A stretch of DNA of 34,704 bases from Chara braunii (lineage: Eukaryota > Streptophyta > Charophyceae > Charales > Characeae), in the NCBI GenBank assembly GCA_003427395.1, contig BFEA01000391.1:1300303-1335006 (forward strand). Reading direction: 5' to 3'. The number at the start of each line of letters is the position of its first letter. Positions within the stretch are counted from its first letter, which is position 1. Positions 1-10,858 of the stretch are shown here, in pieces. The notes below the pieces were generated by a model, which did not search any database, was not told the origin of the DNA, and saw only the letters and a list, made by a program, of their open reading frames with translations. The translations under genes were made by a program, and so were the position numbers.

Positions 1-55
1 AGAGAGGACGGGAAGGAAAGGAGAGGGAGGGAGTAGACACGGGCTTGAGGAGGAT

Positions 56-143
56 GGTCCTTTGGGACCAATTAAAAACAAAAAAGAAAAATGGAAAATG
101 GTCCATTGGGACCAATTAAAAAGAAGAAAGAAAAGTGGACAAT
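56..143. repeat. Short tandem duplication, period about 44 bp
   Basis: Two adjacent copies of a unit starting GGTCC.TTGGGACCAATTAAAAA begin at 56 and 100. Each is followed by an A-rich stretch and AGTGG or ATGG. The core GGTCC..GGGACC is itself a short palindrome. No coding role is visible. Confidence 0.6.
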
Positions 144-162
144 CGGCAAGCCTGTGCACGCA

Positions 163-207
163 CCAGAGAGAGAGAGAGAGAGTCCATCGCCACCTTCGTG
201 TGTGTGT

Positions 208-286
<79 letters not shown>

Positions 287-366
287 CATTGCCAACTTCA
301 TGAGAGAGAGAGAGAGAGTCCATCGCCACCTTCATGAGAGAGAGAGAGAGAGTCCATCGCCACCTT

Positions 367-436
<70 letters not shown>

Positions 437-447
437 CATTGCCACCT

Positions 448-499
<52 letters not shown>

Positions 500-518
500 C
501 CAACTTCTTGGCAAACAT
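163..518. repeat. Compound microsatellite/minisatellite (GA)n-(GT)n with a repeated 18-20 bp spacer
   Basis: Long (GA)n and (GT)n tracts alternate and are separated by a conserved spacer, GTCCATYGCCAMCTTYRTG, seen five times (about 183, 286, 319, 353 and 434). The repeating unit is therefore spacer plus variable (GT)n plus variable (GA)n, not a simple dinucleotide array. Open frames across it encode only dipeptide repeats and are not genes. Confidence 0.9.
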
Positions 519-538
519 TCCATTTTTATTGCGGGCGT

Positions 539-1570
539 AGCTGCAACAGGTCCCCTAATTCACTTTAACATACTCAAAACATCAAATCTAACACTACGAT
601 TTCAGACACAGGCTAAATACTGAATTGCGATTTACCAGGGACAAACAGGACTGAATTCTGACGTACAAAACGAAAGTTATGACAATCCCTAGCCTGGCCA
701 AGCTTCAGCTATGGCAGCGCAAAATTCAGAATTCCCTTATCACTAACACTATGACCCTGAACAATCCCATTCACTATACAGACTGAATCGCAATACTGTA
801 AAGCAGTCACAGATGAAGTTGAGTCAGAAAAAGGGTCAAACAGAGCTAGTAGAAGTCAAAGAAGGCAGGTAGGAGAAATTGGCTACGGCTGTCCCACTGT
901 CAGAAATTCGATTTTCAGCTGTCTACAGACTAACAGGCCAAATTTCACTAATCTAAAAATAGCCCCAGAATCGCCACACAGAGTAGAGTAAGGAACACAC
1001 TTACTGCAGGGACTTCACTGAAGGGGGGGATGAGAACTTGGCTTTGGCTGTCTCCTCAGACCCATCTCGCCAGTTTCTTCTCCTGATTGTTCCCAGTGTT
1101 CCCACATACAAAACTCTCTGAAACTTGGTGATCCTGTAGATCTCACTGTTGCGCTTCACCCCCAACTGACAAATTCAATGAATCTGGACTCCCAGATGCC
1201 AACTCTCTGCAGCGCTGCTCCAACCTGCCCTGCACTGCTTGGGAATTGGGGATCCTGACACAATCCCAAAATCGCAACACTTTGGGGATCTCTTCCTTGC
1301 AATTCACCACCTCCAGATGAACTGCCAGGCTAAAAATAGCCTCCTCAGAGCCTCCCAGGCCTGTGAGTGATAATTGCCACTCACTTCTGTACTACCCTAA
1401 GCAGAAGTGAGTAACCCTCTGTCCAAATCTTCTTGCCACACGCTTGTCACTACCAACCCCATTGTCGCCAACACAGAAGATGACAAATCGCCATGAGATT
1501 CAACTCCAGTGTCTCGCCAGATGATGATAGTTGCTCCAACTCATCTCTGCGTCACTGACTGGATCCAATC
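539..1570 (-). other. Element 1 internal leader (partial), no gene recognised
   Basis: About 1 kb of unique-looking sequence lies between the microsatellite and the primer-binding site at 1571. In minus-strand sense it would be the untranslated leader directly downstream of the 5' LTR of Element 1. I found no long open frame and no Gag motif, so any coding part would lie beyond the left edge or has been lost at the microsatellite. Confidence 0.45.
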
Positions 1571-1582
1571 GCTCTGATACCA
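1571..1582 (-). other. Primer-binding site, initiator-Met tRNA type (Element 1)
   Basis: GCTCTGATACCA on the + strand is TGGTATCAGAGC on the minus strand, the standard plant LTR-retrotransposon primer-binding site complementary to the 3' end of initiator-Met tRNA. It lies 3 bases from a TGTTACAG terminus at 1586. This is the expected order for a leftward-transcribed element whose 5' LTR is to the right. Confidence 0.85.
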
Positions 1583-1585
1583 AAC

Positions 1586-1846
1586 TGTTACAGCCTCGGT
1601 TCGATGGGCCGCAGGCTGCAGAATCAGCAAGTCGTTGCAGCTATATGGTGTGGTAGAGGGCTGTGCACTGTATGACATACAGAAAATGTGTTTATTAAGC
1701 AGCATATAGAGTTGCATACAGAAGGGGTTGCAATAAATTCAAAACCTGGTTGCAGAGATGAAGTATATCACGGTATATTCAAATTTCAAACTTGAAACCT
1801 TGAAAAGAACTTCTTTCGTTTAAAAAAAAAAGAAAAAAAAAGACAC
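1586..1846 (-). repeat. 5' LTR of Element 1 (outer boundary uncertain)
   Basis: The sequence next to the primer-binding site starts TGTTACAG, a plausible LTR edge (TG..CA type). The matching 3' LTR is not in this window, so the outer end cannot be fixed by comparison. I stop just after the A-run at 1822-1841, but the true end may be elsewhere. Confidence 0.45.
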
Positions 1847-1885
1847 CATGCCCCATCTATTTCTGGGGGGCAGCACTCGGGTTGC
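1821..1885. repeat. A-run plus conserved motif shared with 29983-30033
   Basis: A10-G-A9 is followed by CCATCTATTTCTGGGGGGCAGCAC. The same order (A-run with one G, then CCATCTATTGGTGGGGAGCAGCAC, 3 mismatches in 24) occurs at 29983-30033. Read on the minus strand it is a conserved tail ending in a long T-run, as in some short retroposons. The family is not identified. Confidence 0.45.
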
Positions 1886-2819
1886 TTATCACCAGCAAGC
1901 ATCTCACAAATATGTGGCAAAGGAGCAGAAAATTGAGATCAGTCTAGTGGCTTGCAAGGTCGGGCCTGATAGGCTGCGTCCCGCCCCCAGATCCATTCCT
2001 TCTTTTGGGGCCAGGAAACTTCCTAGCAGTACCCAGTCGCACAGCAGGCGGGTCCCAAGAAGTCTTGGATGTGGGGCTAAGCACGCCTATCAGCCTCGTC
2101 GGCTGCACCGTTCGCTGTTCTGATCAACAGTCCCCATTCCCTTCTTATACCCATTATCACTCCCCTAGTCTCATGTTGTGTCCATGTATACTACTATTTA
2201 TCCTTCTCGGCTCTTTTCCCCCCTTCCTTCCTCATATGCTTTATGTGCTGTTCTATACCTGTGTCTTCCTGGGCCCGTGTTCTATACTGGTACACAGGTC
2301 TGTTCTGGAGCAGACGACACAACTTGCCTTAGGCAACACAATTGTGCAGAACCCACCGCATCTGAGACAATCTACCAAGACCATCGAGAGTGAAATTGAA
2401 ACACTCAGATGAAAGTTCATGGTTCAAATTTTGGGACTCCAAAATTCCAAATGCACCATCTGTGGAAGCGTTGCACTACCATGCGACAGCACCTCGGCAC
2501 CTCAGCAGATGTATCAACACGGTCTTCCTGCAGCTGCTCCACATGGGCATCATCATCAGCACTGTGCATGCTCTCATTCGCCCATGCGGTCATCCTCATT
2601 GCCCGTTGATGATGAGAAGATGCTCCCAACCTCCCGCCTGCATGAACTGACAATTTCCAATGTGCTCTCATCCCCGACAGCAATGTCCACCTCTTCCCAT
2701 CTTCCTCCCGGGCCACTCTTTCTGTGCAGCAGCACCAGCGCCGCCCGGTTTCTCCACACGCCTCTTTGATCACTGCACTTGGCCTGCATCTCACCCAGAT
2801 GCCCTCAGCCATCTACGCC
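1886..2819. other. Unassigned intergenic sequence
   Basis: Overlapping open frames occur on both strands (for example 2417-2812 minus, 131 residues, and 2419-2769 plus, 116 residues). None shows a domain, signal or repeat that I recognise, and the mutual overlap in opposite directions argues against real coding. Confidence 0.5.
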
Positions 2820-2942
2820 TGATGCTGCTGCTTTTGCTATTTCTGGTTTTGCTGGTTCTGTTGTTGCAAGTTCTGTTGTTGCTACTTCTGCTCCTGCTGC
2901 TGCTGCTGCTCATGCTATTGCTGCTTCTGTTGTTGTTGCATC
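2820..2942. repeat. Imperfect CTG/GTT trinucleotide-rich tract
   Basis: About 120 bp is built from CTG, CTT, GTT and GCT triplets. One frame gives a leucine run, another alanine/valine/serine, and the reverse strand asparagine/serine. The periodicity is of the DNA triplet rather than of one protein frame, so the leucine-rich open frame 2660-3442 is best seen as a by-product. Confidence 0.7.
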
Positions 2943-4749
2943 CACATGAACAGACCGTTGCCTCACTTTGGGCGGCTGCACTACTGTGCCAGCTGTATTG
3001 GGGGGCAAAGTGGCAGCCTGATTGGAGGCCATTTGGGAGGGCCCACCAGTTCCGAAAAGTTGAGACGCAGTTGGCATGTAGGCAGGGGAGGGTAGGCGGG
3101 AGGGGGGGCGGCTTATTCCACTCCGCACCCTTCCTGTCCATGCAGCATATCGCATACATCCACAGTGAATATGTATGCCATACATCCACGAAGGGCCAAA
3201 CTGTTCCAGCCTCAGAAGATGGCCGCTTCTGGAATGGGAAAGTTCCCATGGAGCCTGCTTCCGGCTCAGTGAGTCGTGGTACTGCCTGTTTGACACCTCA
3301 CCATGCAAAAAATAAGGAAAGGGTCAAAAATAGCCATCTACTCCCTTTGATACCCCAGAGAAAAGAGGAAAAGATAACAAATAACCAGCTTTGGAAAAGC
3401 GTAGAGAGCAACAGCCCACACATATCCCAGTGTGGGGTTTGAACCGGAAGCAACGATGGTGTCGAATGTCGGGATAAAGGCGAATTGGGGAAAACAGAGA
3501 GGATGTGGGGAATGGAGGTAGAACAAAAGATCTTGCATGAAGGAAAACTGTCAATATGAAGGGAACGGAGCCAGGCTCCTGAAAGGATGTGTGGGGGAGG
3601 ATAATCAACAGTAGGGGATCAAGAGCATTGGGAGGGACTGTGATAGGTACAGAGGATAAACAAAGGACAGAACCGGCAGAGGGATGGGCAGCACAGTGTG
3701 GCAATGGGAAGAGGGAAGAGAGATTAGATTGAAGCTGGCGACATGGAGGAGGGGAGGTGGGAAGCGTGGAGGTCTTTGAGATGCTGGCTGGAGTCAGCAA
3801 GCACAGGTTCTGACTCAGAACGTGTCAGCAAGCTCACGAATGTGAGAGAGTGGACCTCCCACGATGATCGTCAAGAAAGCACCATGAAGAGGAGCGCCAA
3901 AGGTGATGCTACACTAGCTTTGGCGTACAAGTTTGGCAATGTAGACTGTGCCACCGAATTTGGCCGCAGTTACAAAAACTGTTTCGTTTTAGATGAGAAG
4001 GGGTTGTTGTCGTCATTTTGTCCGAAAGGAGTTTTTCCGTGTAGGCATGAACTTCCGCCGTAAATTTGTCTTTTGAGGGCCAGTATCATTTTCTTGAGTC
4101 AGGCCATGTTTGGGGAAAAATGCGTGCCTGTGGAACTTTCTCTTTTTTATGTAACAAAAAAGTTGAAAAAACAAAACGCATTTGTTCTGGGGAACATCAG
4201 TCCCCTTGCATATCATAGGCAAGCATGACAAGAGTTTGCATCCCGTAGGCTGCGCTATACCTCATAGAATTGCCGTAGAAACGAATGGTCGTTCTGCACT
4301 GACCGGTCGCCATATGGGCAGGAAGGTAGTTGGGATGGTGGCTGAAATCGGAAACGGCTGAAAATGGGCCGGAATATGGTCGCTGCCAAAAACGGAGGGC
4401 GCGGTCTGTTTTTTTCTTGGTGTTAGTGCCCCGACTGGTCCTTGGGCAGATGGGGACCGATTTTGAAGGGTGTTCTATTTGTTCTTTTCATGGTTGGCCG
4501 TCGTTCCATTTTCACTTTCTTTTCGGTGTCTGGCCGTTACGTAACGCACGTGGCTAAAGGGAACCAAACTTCACTATTCACCGTATGCACACGTTTGGCC
4601 ATTGCACGTTTCACGAGTACTGGCGCGACGCCCAGACTACATGCATCTGGATACTCTATAGACCCGATACATTCATAATGTTGACTCTTTCGAATGCACC
4701 TGGTCTAGAAAGTGTCCAAATGTTTGTGGTGTTGTGTAGTGGAGGGAGG
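2943..4749. other. Unassigned intergenic sequence
   Basis: The longest frame outside the triplet tract is 3324-3800 on the minus strand (158 residues, rich in Ser/Pro/Leu). It has no domain that I can name. I see no LTR edge, primer-binding site or reverse-transcriptase motif here. A short internal repetition, CATACATCCAC, occurs twice near 3150-3190. Confidence 0.5.
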
Positions 4750-4834
4750 CCATGGGCCTCGCTCCACTACTCTCGACGTGCACAAAAGACGAAAATCATG
4801 ACGGTGTATCTTTGCATGTTCTAGAGGAAGATTC
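4750..4834. repeat. Left half of a foldback MITE-like repeat, split by Element 2
   Basis: Starts ATGGGCCTCGCTCCACTACTCTC and continues through GCACAAAAGACGAAAATCATG to GATTC. The other half (ATTC...TTTTGCACATGTCGAGAGTAGTAGAGCGAGG) lies at 11805-11849 beyond Element 2. Together they match the unbroken copy at 12270-12388, which has inverted ends of the same sequence. Confidence 0.75.
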
Positions 4835-5788
4835 TGCAAGGAAAATGAGCGATAGAGAATTTCAAAAACCAAGCAGCATCATACACATGCAACCAGATAG
4901 TCTTGACCTCGAACCGAAAGCAGAATTGCAACTCGAGTTCCACCAAATAAGGACACAACAAAATTTCACAAGTAACAATGTTGGAATAGTCTCATCATCA
5001 TCAACAATGAACCAATGTCGAATCCCTATGTGGCGCTCAGCGCCCAGACTACGAATGGCAGATCCTGTCTAGCCTATCTACAATGTCGCTGGTGACATCA
5101 ATAGCTTCTCGAACTACGAGCAGATCTCGGCCAATGTCGTTCGCATCAAGCACCAGGTATGTCCCTCGCTTCACTCACAACCTTGATCCTCCACATAGAT
5201 GCCACATGCACCCGAAGGCCACCATGCGCCCCATCCAGCAACGTGCAGGCCAGCTTGGCTATGGCTGCCTGCTTCTTCCCTAGACGCCCGTGAGCTCGTA
5301 GGCACTCGCCCAACGGCTGGCGCAGCAGCACGTGCGCATAAGCAGCGAGTACCCGAATATCCAATGTGGAGGCAGGCACTTTCCTTTATGGAAGTGGCCT
5401 GCCAGCTGCGTGCTGCCTGGCTGCCCTAGGCCCCTGCCCAAAAGCTTTCGATAGGCCCCAAGTGGCCTGAGGCCAGAATACTCAGCAGGGCCCCGGGTGG
5501 TTACACTTGTCCAACTGTCGTGCGTGCTGCGTGCAGTTTGTGCCTCGTGTCTGGCTCAGAACCCGTTTCCAGAGAACGTAGGAAGGGCCTAGAAGCCCTT
5601 GACCTGATACTGTTACCCACAGCCTGGGTCCATTCAACCAACAACGCAGCGTAACTTCCTGAGCCCCATTTTGCGAAGAAAGGACAAATACTAAAATAGG
5701 CCTCATGTGATTTTACAGGGCCGCCTTCACGTAGCGCGGCCATGCTTGATGAAAAGGCCACATGCTCAGAGCGGGCTGTGGCCTCACA
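4835..5788 (-). repeat. 3' LTR of Element 2
   Basis: 954 bp, + strand starting TGCAAGGAAAATGAG and ending GCTGTGGCCTCACA. It is a direct repeat of 10859-11804 along its whole length. Short open frames in it (for example 5083-5429) recur in the other LTR and are not genes. Confidence 0.92.
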
Positions 5789-5803
5789 TTCCTTCCTCCA
5801 TAC
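5789..5803 (-). other. Polypurine tract of Element 2
   Basis: On the minus strand the sequence just upstream of the 3' LTR edge is GTATGGAGGAAGGAA, followed by TGTGAGGCC. It is in the correct place for the plus-strand primer of an LTR retrotransposon. Confidence 0.75.
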
Positions 5804-5889
5804 TTTGATAGTCTTCTGAGAAATTCAATCATTCAATCTGGCACTTTCCCCTCTGCAATAACTTCTCATAGTGAGCGACAATCTAAGGG

Positions 5890-7140
5890 GCGGTCTGCAT
5901 CAGTTCCTCCCTTGTAAACCACTTGTCTTCATTTGGGTCCGTGTGATGTCTGAATCATACACAGAACTGCAACTTCGGCTTCAGAGGTTCCCCCGGCCAG
6001 GAGGTTTCGGCATCGGCATCTCTCGATGGTCCACAATGCTGTCGATGTCGACTTCTCCATCCATGGTTGGGGGCAGAATTGACCGTCGTGAAGGAAACTG
6101 ATCGGTGCAAGTTTGGAGGCATGGAAAACAGGGTGAGTGCGAAGGTGACCAGGGATTTGCACTACATAGGAAGGTCCATCGGGATCATCCCCAACAACGT
6201 CCAGAATCTCCCACGGTCCAAAATATTGTGGCATGAGTTTGTGGGAAATCCCGTACTCCTGTCCCAGTTCAGAGGCCTTTACCCGTACTCTATCCCCAAT
6301 CTGAAATGTAGACGGGTCGTGGTGCTTGTTCTCATATTCTATCATTGCCGCCTGTGCTTTATGCATGTTATCCACTGCTTCCTGTATGAGATTTTCATAC
6401 CGATAAGCAAATTCCAGAGTGCCTGGAGCAGCAGTGGGCTGATTCTCAGGTAGTAGGAAGTCCAGAGGGAGCCTAGGCTTGAACGTTAGTAGCAGGCTGT
6501 TAGGACTGACCCCGGTTGCGCTGTCAATTGCGTTATTGTACAGACTGGAGACGAGATCAAGCTTCTCATCCCAGTCCACCTGATTAGGCTTAATGTAATG
6601 CCTCCGCAGGTGCTGTACAGCGCGGTTCATTTGCTCAGCCTGTCCGTTCGCCTCCGGGTGATTCCAGAGGTCATCTGCAGTTGCGTCCCTTGTTCGGCAG
6701 CTGCAGCCGTCCACAACTCGCTGGTAAATCGGATATCCCGGTCGCTGACTATAGACTTAGGAAAGCCGAAGTCTCTGACCCAGTTTTCCTTGAATAGGTT
6801 GATGACGTACTCGGTCTTTGCTGTTTCCTACATAGCTACTAACCTAACATACTTACTAAACCTATCCACAATGACGTAGACATACCTCATACCACTCTTG
6901 CTGGTGACCAGCGTATCCATGAAGTCCATGGACAGGCTTTCACCGGGCCTCTCCGGAATCGGAAGGGGCTTGAGTAGCTCAAGAGGGGCCTGTGCCCGAG
7001 GCTTGTCACATTGACATACTTGGCAAGTCTCGATATACAGTTTGGCATCCTCCTAGAAAGAACTACGCAAAAGTCTCTCTATTTGGTACACACAAACGTT
7101 TATTCCCGGTCTTCTCGAGGAACAACAGGCCATTGACCAA
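5890..7140 (-). pseudogene. pol: Element 2 integrase with chromodomain-like tail, broken
   Basis: Integrase catalyses insertion of the cDNA into the genome. Read leftwards, the order is a fragment of the N-terminal region (NGLLFLEKTGNKRLCV near 7100), the C-x2-C half of the zinc finger (ETCQVCQCDKP near 7020), the core with SMDFMD, SDRDIRF and HPEANGQAEQ (the three acidic catalytic positions), then GPWEIL and HPVFHASKL. A chromodomain-like tail ends DKWFTREELMQTA near 5900. It is broken by a TAG at 6828-6830, by a one-base frameshift between MTSG and NHPEANG near 6665, and by frame changes and a TGA in the tail. The longest surviving frame is 5929-6714. The zinc-finger histidines are missing. 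It is not functional as read. Confidence 0.85.
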
Positions 7141-7150
7141 CACAAGCTCG

Positions 7151-7480
7151 TCAGAAGTCATCTTGTACTCGAACTTCAAGTTTATTGAGGCACTGCACTT
7201 GCCCCTGTAAGCACAACCGTTCAACACAAGTGCGACTGATAAAGTTCCTCATCGGACATGTATCGTAGAAGGCCACAGCCTTACGGCCGCCTATATCAAC
7301 TTCGCCGACGAACAACTCACCCTTAGGAGCTGTAGCCATTGTCGTCCAAGAAGCTAGTGGGTCTGATCTAGACCACTCCTCCTCTAGCTCCTCTAAGGAC
7401 TCAAACACATTCATCGAACATAGAATCAATTGGTCCAAATATGCTTGCGGGACAACGATAGAGTCAATAGCTTGAGCCAT
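7151..7480 (-). pseudogene. pol: Element 2 protease remnant ending at an internal deletion
   Basis: A 109-residue frame with a retropepsin-like segment GGRKAVAFYD..RNFISRTCVERL. The expected active-site triad D-(S/T)-G is replaced by D-T-C followed by P-M, so catalysis is unlikely. Downstream, near 7180, the sequence changes without a gap into integrase N-terminal sequence in another frame (EYKMTSDELVLVNGLLF). RT and RNase H, which normally lie between, are absent. The upstream zinc knuckle is at 7540-7989. Confidence 0.75.
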
Positions 7481-7539
7481 CTCTCAAAATGGTGTGGATG
7501 TGTCCACCACCTCAACCCTAGCAAGAACAACTATAATTC

Positions 7540-7989
7540 CTACTGGCCCGACAAGTTTCCCAGAGTAGTGCCAGAACTGTCGGCAATGATTCTACCCTGG
7601 GAAGCAGAGGAGACCGGCGCCTGGCCCATTGTAGGCGGGACCTTCTTTGTCACTTTACGATTCCGGCACTTGAACTGCGTGTGACCATACTGGTCACAAC
7701 GTATACAAGCTACACGGGAGTAACAATCTCTCCACACGTCCTCAGTAAGCCTCGCTTTCTCCCTTAGTGGAGCTTCTGGGTATACTTGACTCTTTGACCG
7801 GGAACCTCCACGACGTCTACCGATCGCCTTACCTTTTTGGACTAAGGCAGCGACTGCTCCACCCCCTGAAGCTTCTGGGCTACCCGACTTTGACCCTACT
7901 CCCATCTGAAAGTCGTCGTCTAACTCTATGGTGGTACCATCGTTGTCGACGAACATTATGTGCCCCTTGGCCTTCCAGTTAGGAGGCAA
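7540..7989 (-). pseudogene. gag: Element 2 gag C-terminal part with CCHC zinc knuckle
   Basis: A 149-residue frame. Around residues 95-108 it has CIRCDQYGHTQFKC, a C-x2-C-x4-H-x4-C zinc knuckle of the nucleocapsid type that binds RNA during packaging. Upstream is a basic stretch (KGKAIGRRRGGSRSKS) consistent with RNA binding. The frame is separated from the capsid part (8380-9461) by about 390 bases without a continuous frame, so gag is broken. Confidence 0.82.
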
Positions 7990-8379
7990 TGCCTTTTTCT
8001 GACCATCCGTAGTGGGTTGGTGTCCATGCCCGATCTTTGCCTCTAGATCTAGGCCTTCTTGCTGAACGAGAGGAAATTGTGGACCGTGATCATGGCCTCA
8101 ATTGCCAACTAATTCCTGAGCTTTATGGGGAGACACCTCAGGTAAGTGGTAAGTAAGACCTGGGGGTCGTAGCACACTCCAGGAACATAGATCAGACGCT
8201 CTACCGCGTTTGTGGCATCCCTTACTGACCTGAACTTCCTTGAGCTCAGGGTCAATATCCCGTCGGTGGCCTTTTGAGCCTCCTACAGGTCATGCCACAT
8301 ATTCTTCCACCAGCTTGATGAAATCATCCAGTTTCTGGGTGACTGCCCAAGCGCGGAAGTCATGAATGTACCCCTGTAA

Positions 8380-9461
8380 CTAAACGTGCCCGCTTAACCA
8401 CCTCGCTGCACTCCCATCCAGATAGGAGGCAGCCACAAGCACTTCCTCATGAGGCAAGGTTAACTTGCACTTCACATAGACTGGCACCGTCCTCAACCAT
8501 GTATCGAGGTCCTCACCCTTCTTATCTCCTGAGAAGGGTTTGGGTGATGCGATGGCAGTCTTCGAAACCCACAATCCTTGTCCCACTACCTGCACAACTC
8601 CAGGCTGTGGGGCCTGAGGTGAAGGCCACTGCACTCGCTGTTGTTGGGGTTGTGTGCCTGCAGCAGTGCTGACTGCGAGACGGCACGTTGCCCTACTATG
8701 ACAATCTGCAACGGAGGTTGGGAGAACACTTTCTGGACAGGAATCTGTACACTAGGACCTGCTGAGAACCCACCTGTCAAAGGCATAACCAGATGGGAAG
8801 CGCTCTGTTTCGTAGTTGGAGAAACTGTGAACGGGACTACTCCAGTTACCGGTGGGACAAAAGGAGGAGGTTGTACCACGGGCCAGACACTTGGCCCAGA
8901 TGGTGATGTTGTGACCTGAACTCGCCCGACCAGCACGGGCAGGTTCCTTTGAATGTCTTGCAAGAGAGACGTATGGTAGCCCTGCATCTCCACTACATCT
9001 AGCAGGGTTGTCCTAACGGTCCTTACATCGTCATCTATGTTTGTCTGGTCCATCTCCTCTAACTCCCTGATGTCCGCTTGTCTCCGCTGCATCCTAGATC
9101 TACGTCTGAGCATTCTTTCTTTCTCTACCTGTATCTGATCCAATGCCTGTTGTAGTTGTGCCTCACGAGCGCTTGCTCGCTGGATGGCGACCTCCTCGGG
9201 AGTTAACACTGTTTGCTGGCTTGCCATTACACCAGCGGACTGACTCTGGGTCTGGTGCGACCGTCGCCCCGACAGTCCCTGAACTACTGGCCTGGGAACT
9301 CTGTTGCACAGAGGTGGCCATGGTGGATGTTGAGGTAGCTGCCTCCCTTGCAAAAGCTTTGCTTGCCTCTTCGTCCTCGCCAACATTTGTTGTCGCTGCC
9401 TCTCCTTAGCCTGGCAGGACAAAAGACGGTCTCCCTCGGCTCCTAACGATAGGTAAACCAA
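8380..9461 (-). pseudogene. gag: Element 2 gag N-terminal and capsid part, frameshifted
   Basis: Two overlapping frames. The upstream one (8586-9461) has a possible start MASQQTVLTPEE at about residue 79, followed by a Gln/Glu/Arg-rich stretch that looks like a coiled coil (residues about 90-135) and a Pro/Val-rich linker. The downstream one (8380-8634) carries PKPFSGDKKGEDLDTWL and ASYLDGSAARWL, typical of the gypsy retrotransposon capsid domain. The two frames join through a shift near 8640. In the native protein this part forms the virus-like particle. The product is interrupted. Confidence 0.8.
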
Positions 9462-10843
9462 CGGGAGTCTACGGCTTGGCGAACGTAAGATCTGATCGTC
9501 CGGCTCAGGGTTCTCCCTATCGCTTATATGCTACAACATTGTACACTATCGGCATTAGGGTACACTCGAATGCCTACCGCAGCGTAGTGCTTAGACTAAT
9601 TAATCGATGGCATTGTCAGAGGATAAACAATTCGGTTCAACAAGTAAGTCCAGATTCCTACAAACGAAGCTATTTTACTTGACTTGTTCGCAAACAGAAA
9701 GCGGTTAAGGGAAAACAAATTGTCTGCCAGATGTGTTAATGGTTGTAACATCTAACTAATCAAAATCAAAATAGAATCATTTGTATGGATGTTTGCAGAA
9801 TGGAATTGTACACGAACTTATCACCTGGAATCTACCCCTCCCTCGATTCTTCTTGATGTCTCTTAACGTCAGCGTTCCTGAGCAATCGAGACAGCGCGTG
9901 TCTAAAGGTGTGCACACGGCGCACCCCTGTGCCCCAAGTCAATGCTGAGCTGGCCAGCCCTACACCATATTTACCCTCGCGTGCAGCGAGCCTTACACTG
10001 ACCAATTGGCTGATCAAGAGGCATTCTAAGGACGGCCCCCGAGGTCCTCAAGAATTATTTAACGTCGCAAGCAGGACAACGATCACATCCAATGGAAGGT
10101 AACCCGCCGATATTTATTTATAGATGTCCGGTTCTCGTCTCCCCAGTAGGGCTGGCCTGCCCCTCATGACCTATCTATAGCACAGCAGGCAGACAAAGGA
10201 CAAAGCAGCAAAGCATGCGTGCTCTACTCCCGGTGGATTGGCATGGTGACCGTGACCTAGTGCTTCGTCCAGGGCCCTTCAGATGGCAACGCCCTCTCCT
10301 TCCAGATGCTCCACGTGAACAATTCCGACTCTCAAGGTTGAGCGCACTCGACTCCTCACATGAGAGGACTCTCAAGACAAAACACACATCCTCACGGTAC
10401 GAAGTGCCGAAGAGGGTAGATAAGGTTAAGAACAATCCTCACATGAGAGGACTCTCAAGATAGAACACACATCCTCACGGTACGAAGTGTCGAAGAGAAT
10501 AGATAAGGTTAAGAACAATGTACCTCAAAATAGCTGCCCCCAACCACATATATTCTCACCAGATGACTTGATGTCGACTTTAACGACCAATCATTGCTTC
10601 GACACAACCAGCATTATACCACCGTTCCACCTCTGCATCAATCGCACATCAAATAGTTCTCATCACACTGTGAAACACCCAATATCACCACACAGTCTTT
10701 CAGGCGATACCCCTCTGCACCTGGGTCGCCTGCTTGCCTTCGCCCTCCTCACTGCACGCTAGCTTCGGTCGCTCACCCAACTAACTGCGTGCATGCACCA
10801 CATAAGCAAAAGACAAGCGCCAAATTAGCGCAATCGTACCACA
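9462..10843 (-). other. Element 2 5' leader
   Basis: About 1.4 kb between the gag start and the primer-binding site. No domain-bearing frame was found. It contains a tandem duplication at 10354-10519, listed separately. Confidence 0.65.
10354..10519. repeat. 83 bp tandem duplication in the Element 2 leader
   Basis: Two units (10354-10436 and 10437-10519) both start CCTCACATGAGAGGACTCTC and contain CATCCTCACGGTACGAAGTG and TAGATAAGGTTAAGAACAAT. They differ at a few positions. No function is evident. Confidence 0.88.
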
Positions 10844-10855
10844 GCTCCGATACCA
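10844..10855 (-). other. Primer-binding site of Element 2
   Basis: GCTCCGATACCA differs by one base from the GCTCTGATACCA seen at the other three elements. It lies 3 bases from the LTR edge at 10859. Confidence 0.85.
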
Positions 10856-10858
10856 AAA

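Noticed and set aside
163-518. CRISPR-like array (constant spacers between repeats)
   Set aside because: The variable parts are simple dinucleotide tracts, the DNA is eukaryotic in character, and no cas genes are present.
62-540. Several open frames in the microsatellite encoding RE, SL, HT or CV repeats
   Set aside because: They exist on both strands in all frames because dinucleotide repeats contain no stop codons; no start context or domain supports them.
2660-3442. 260-residue + strand frame with a leucine run that could pass for a membrane protein
   Set aside because: The leucine run comes from a CTG/GTT triplet tract; the rest has no motif and overlaps long opposite-strand frames.
3418-3448. 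GGTTCAAACCCC on the minus strand, a possible tRNA/SINE B box
   Set aside because: No matching A box, cloverleaf or acceptor stem could be found around it.
5083-5429. Repeated open frames (also at 11107-11453) that look like a duplicated gene
   Set aside because: They lie at the same place in the two LTRs of Element 2 and are duplicated only because the LTR is.
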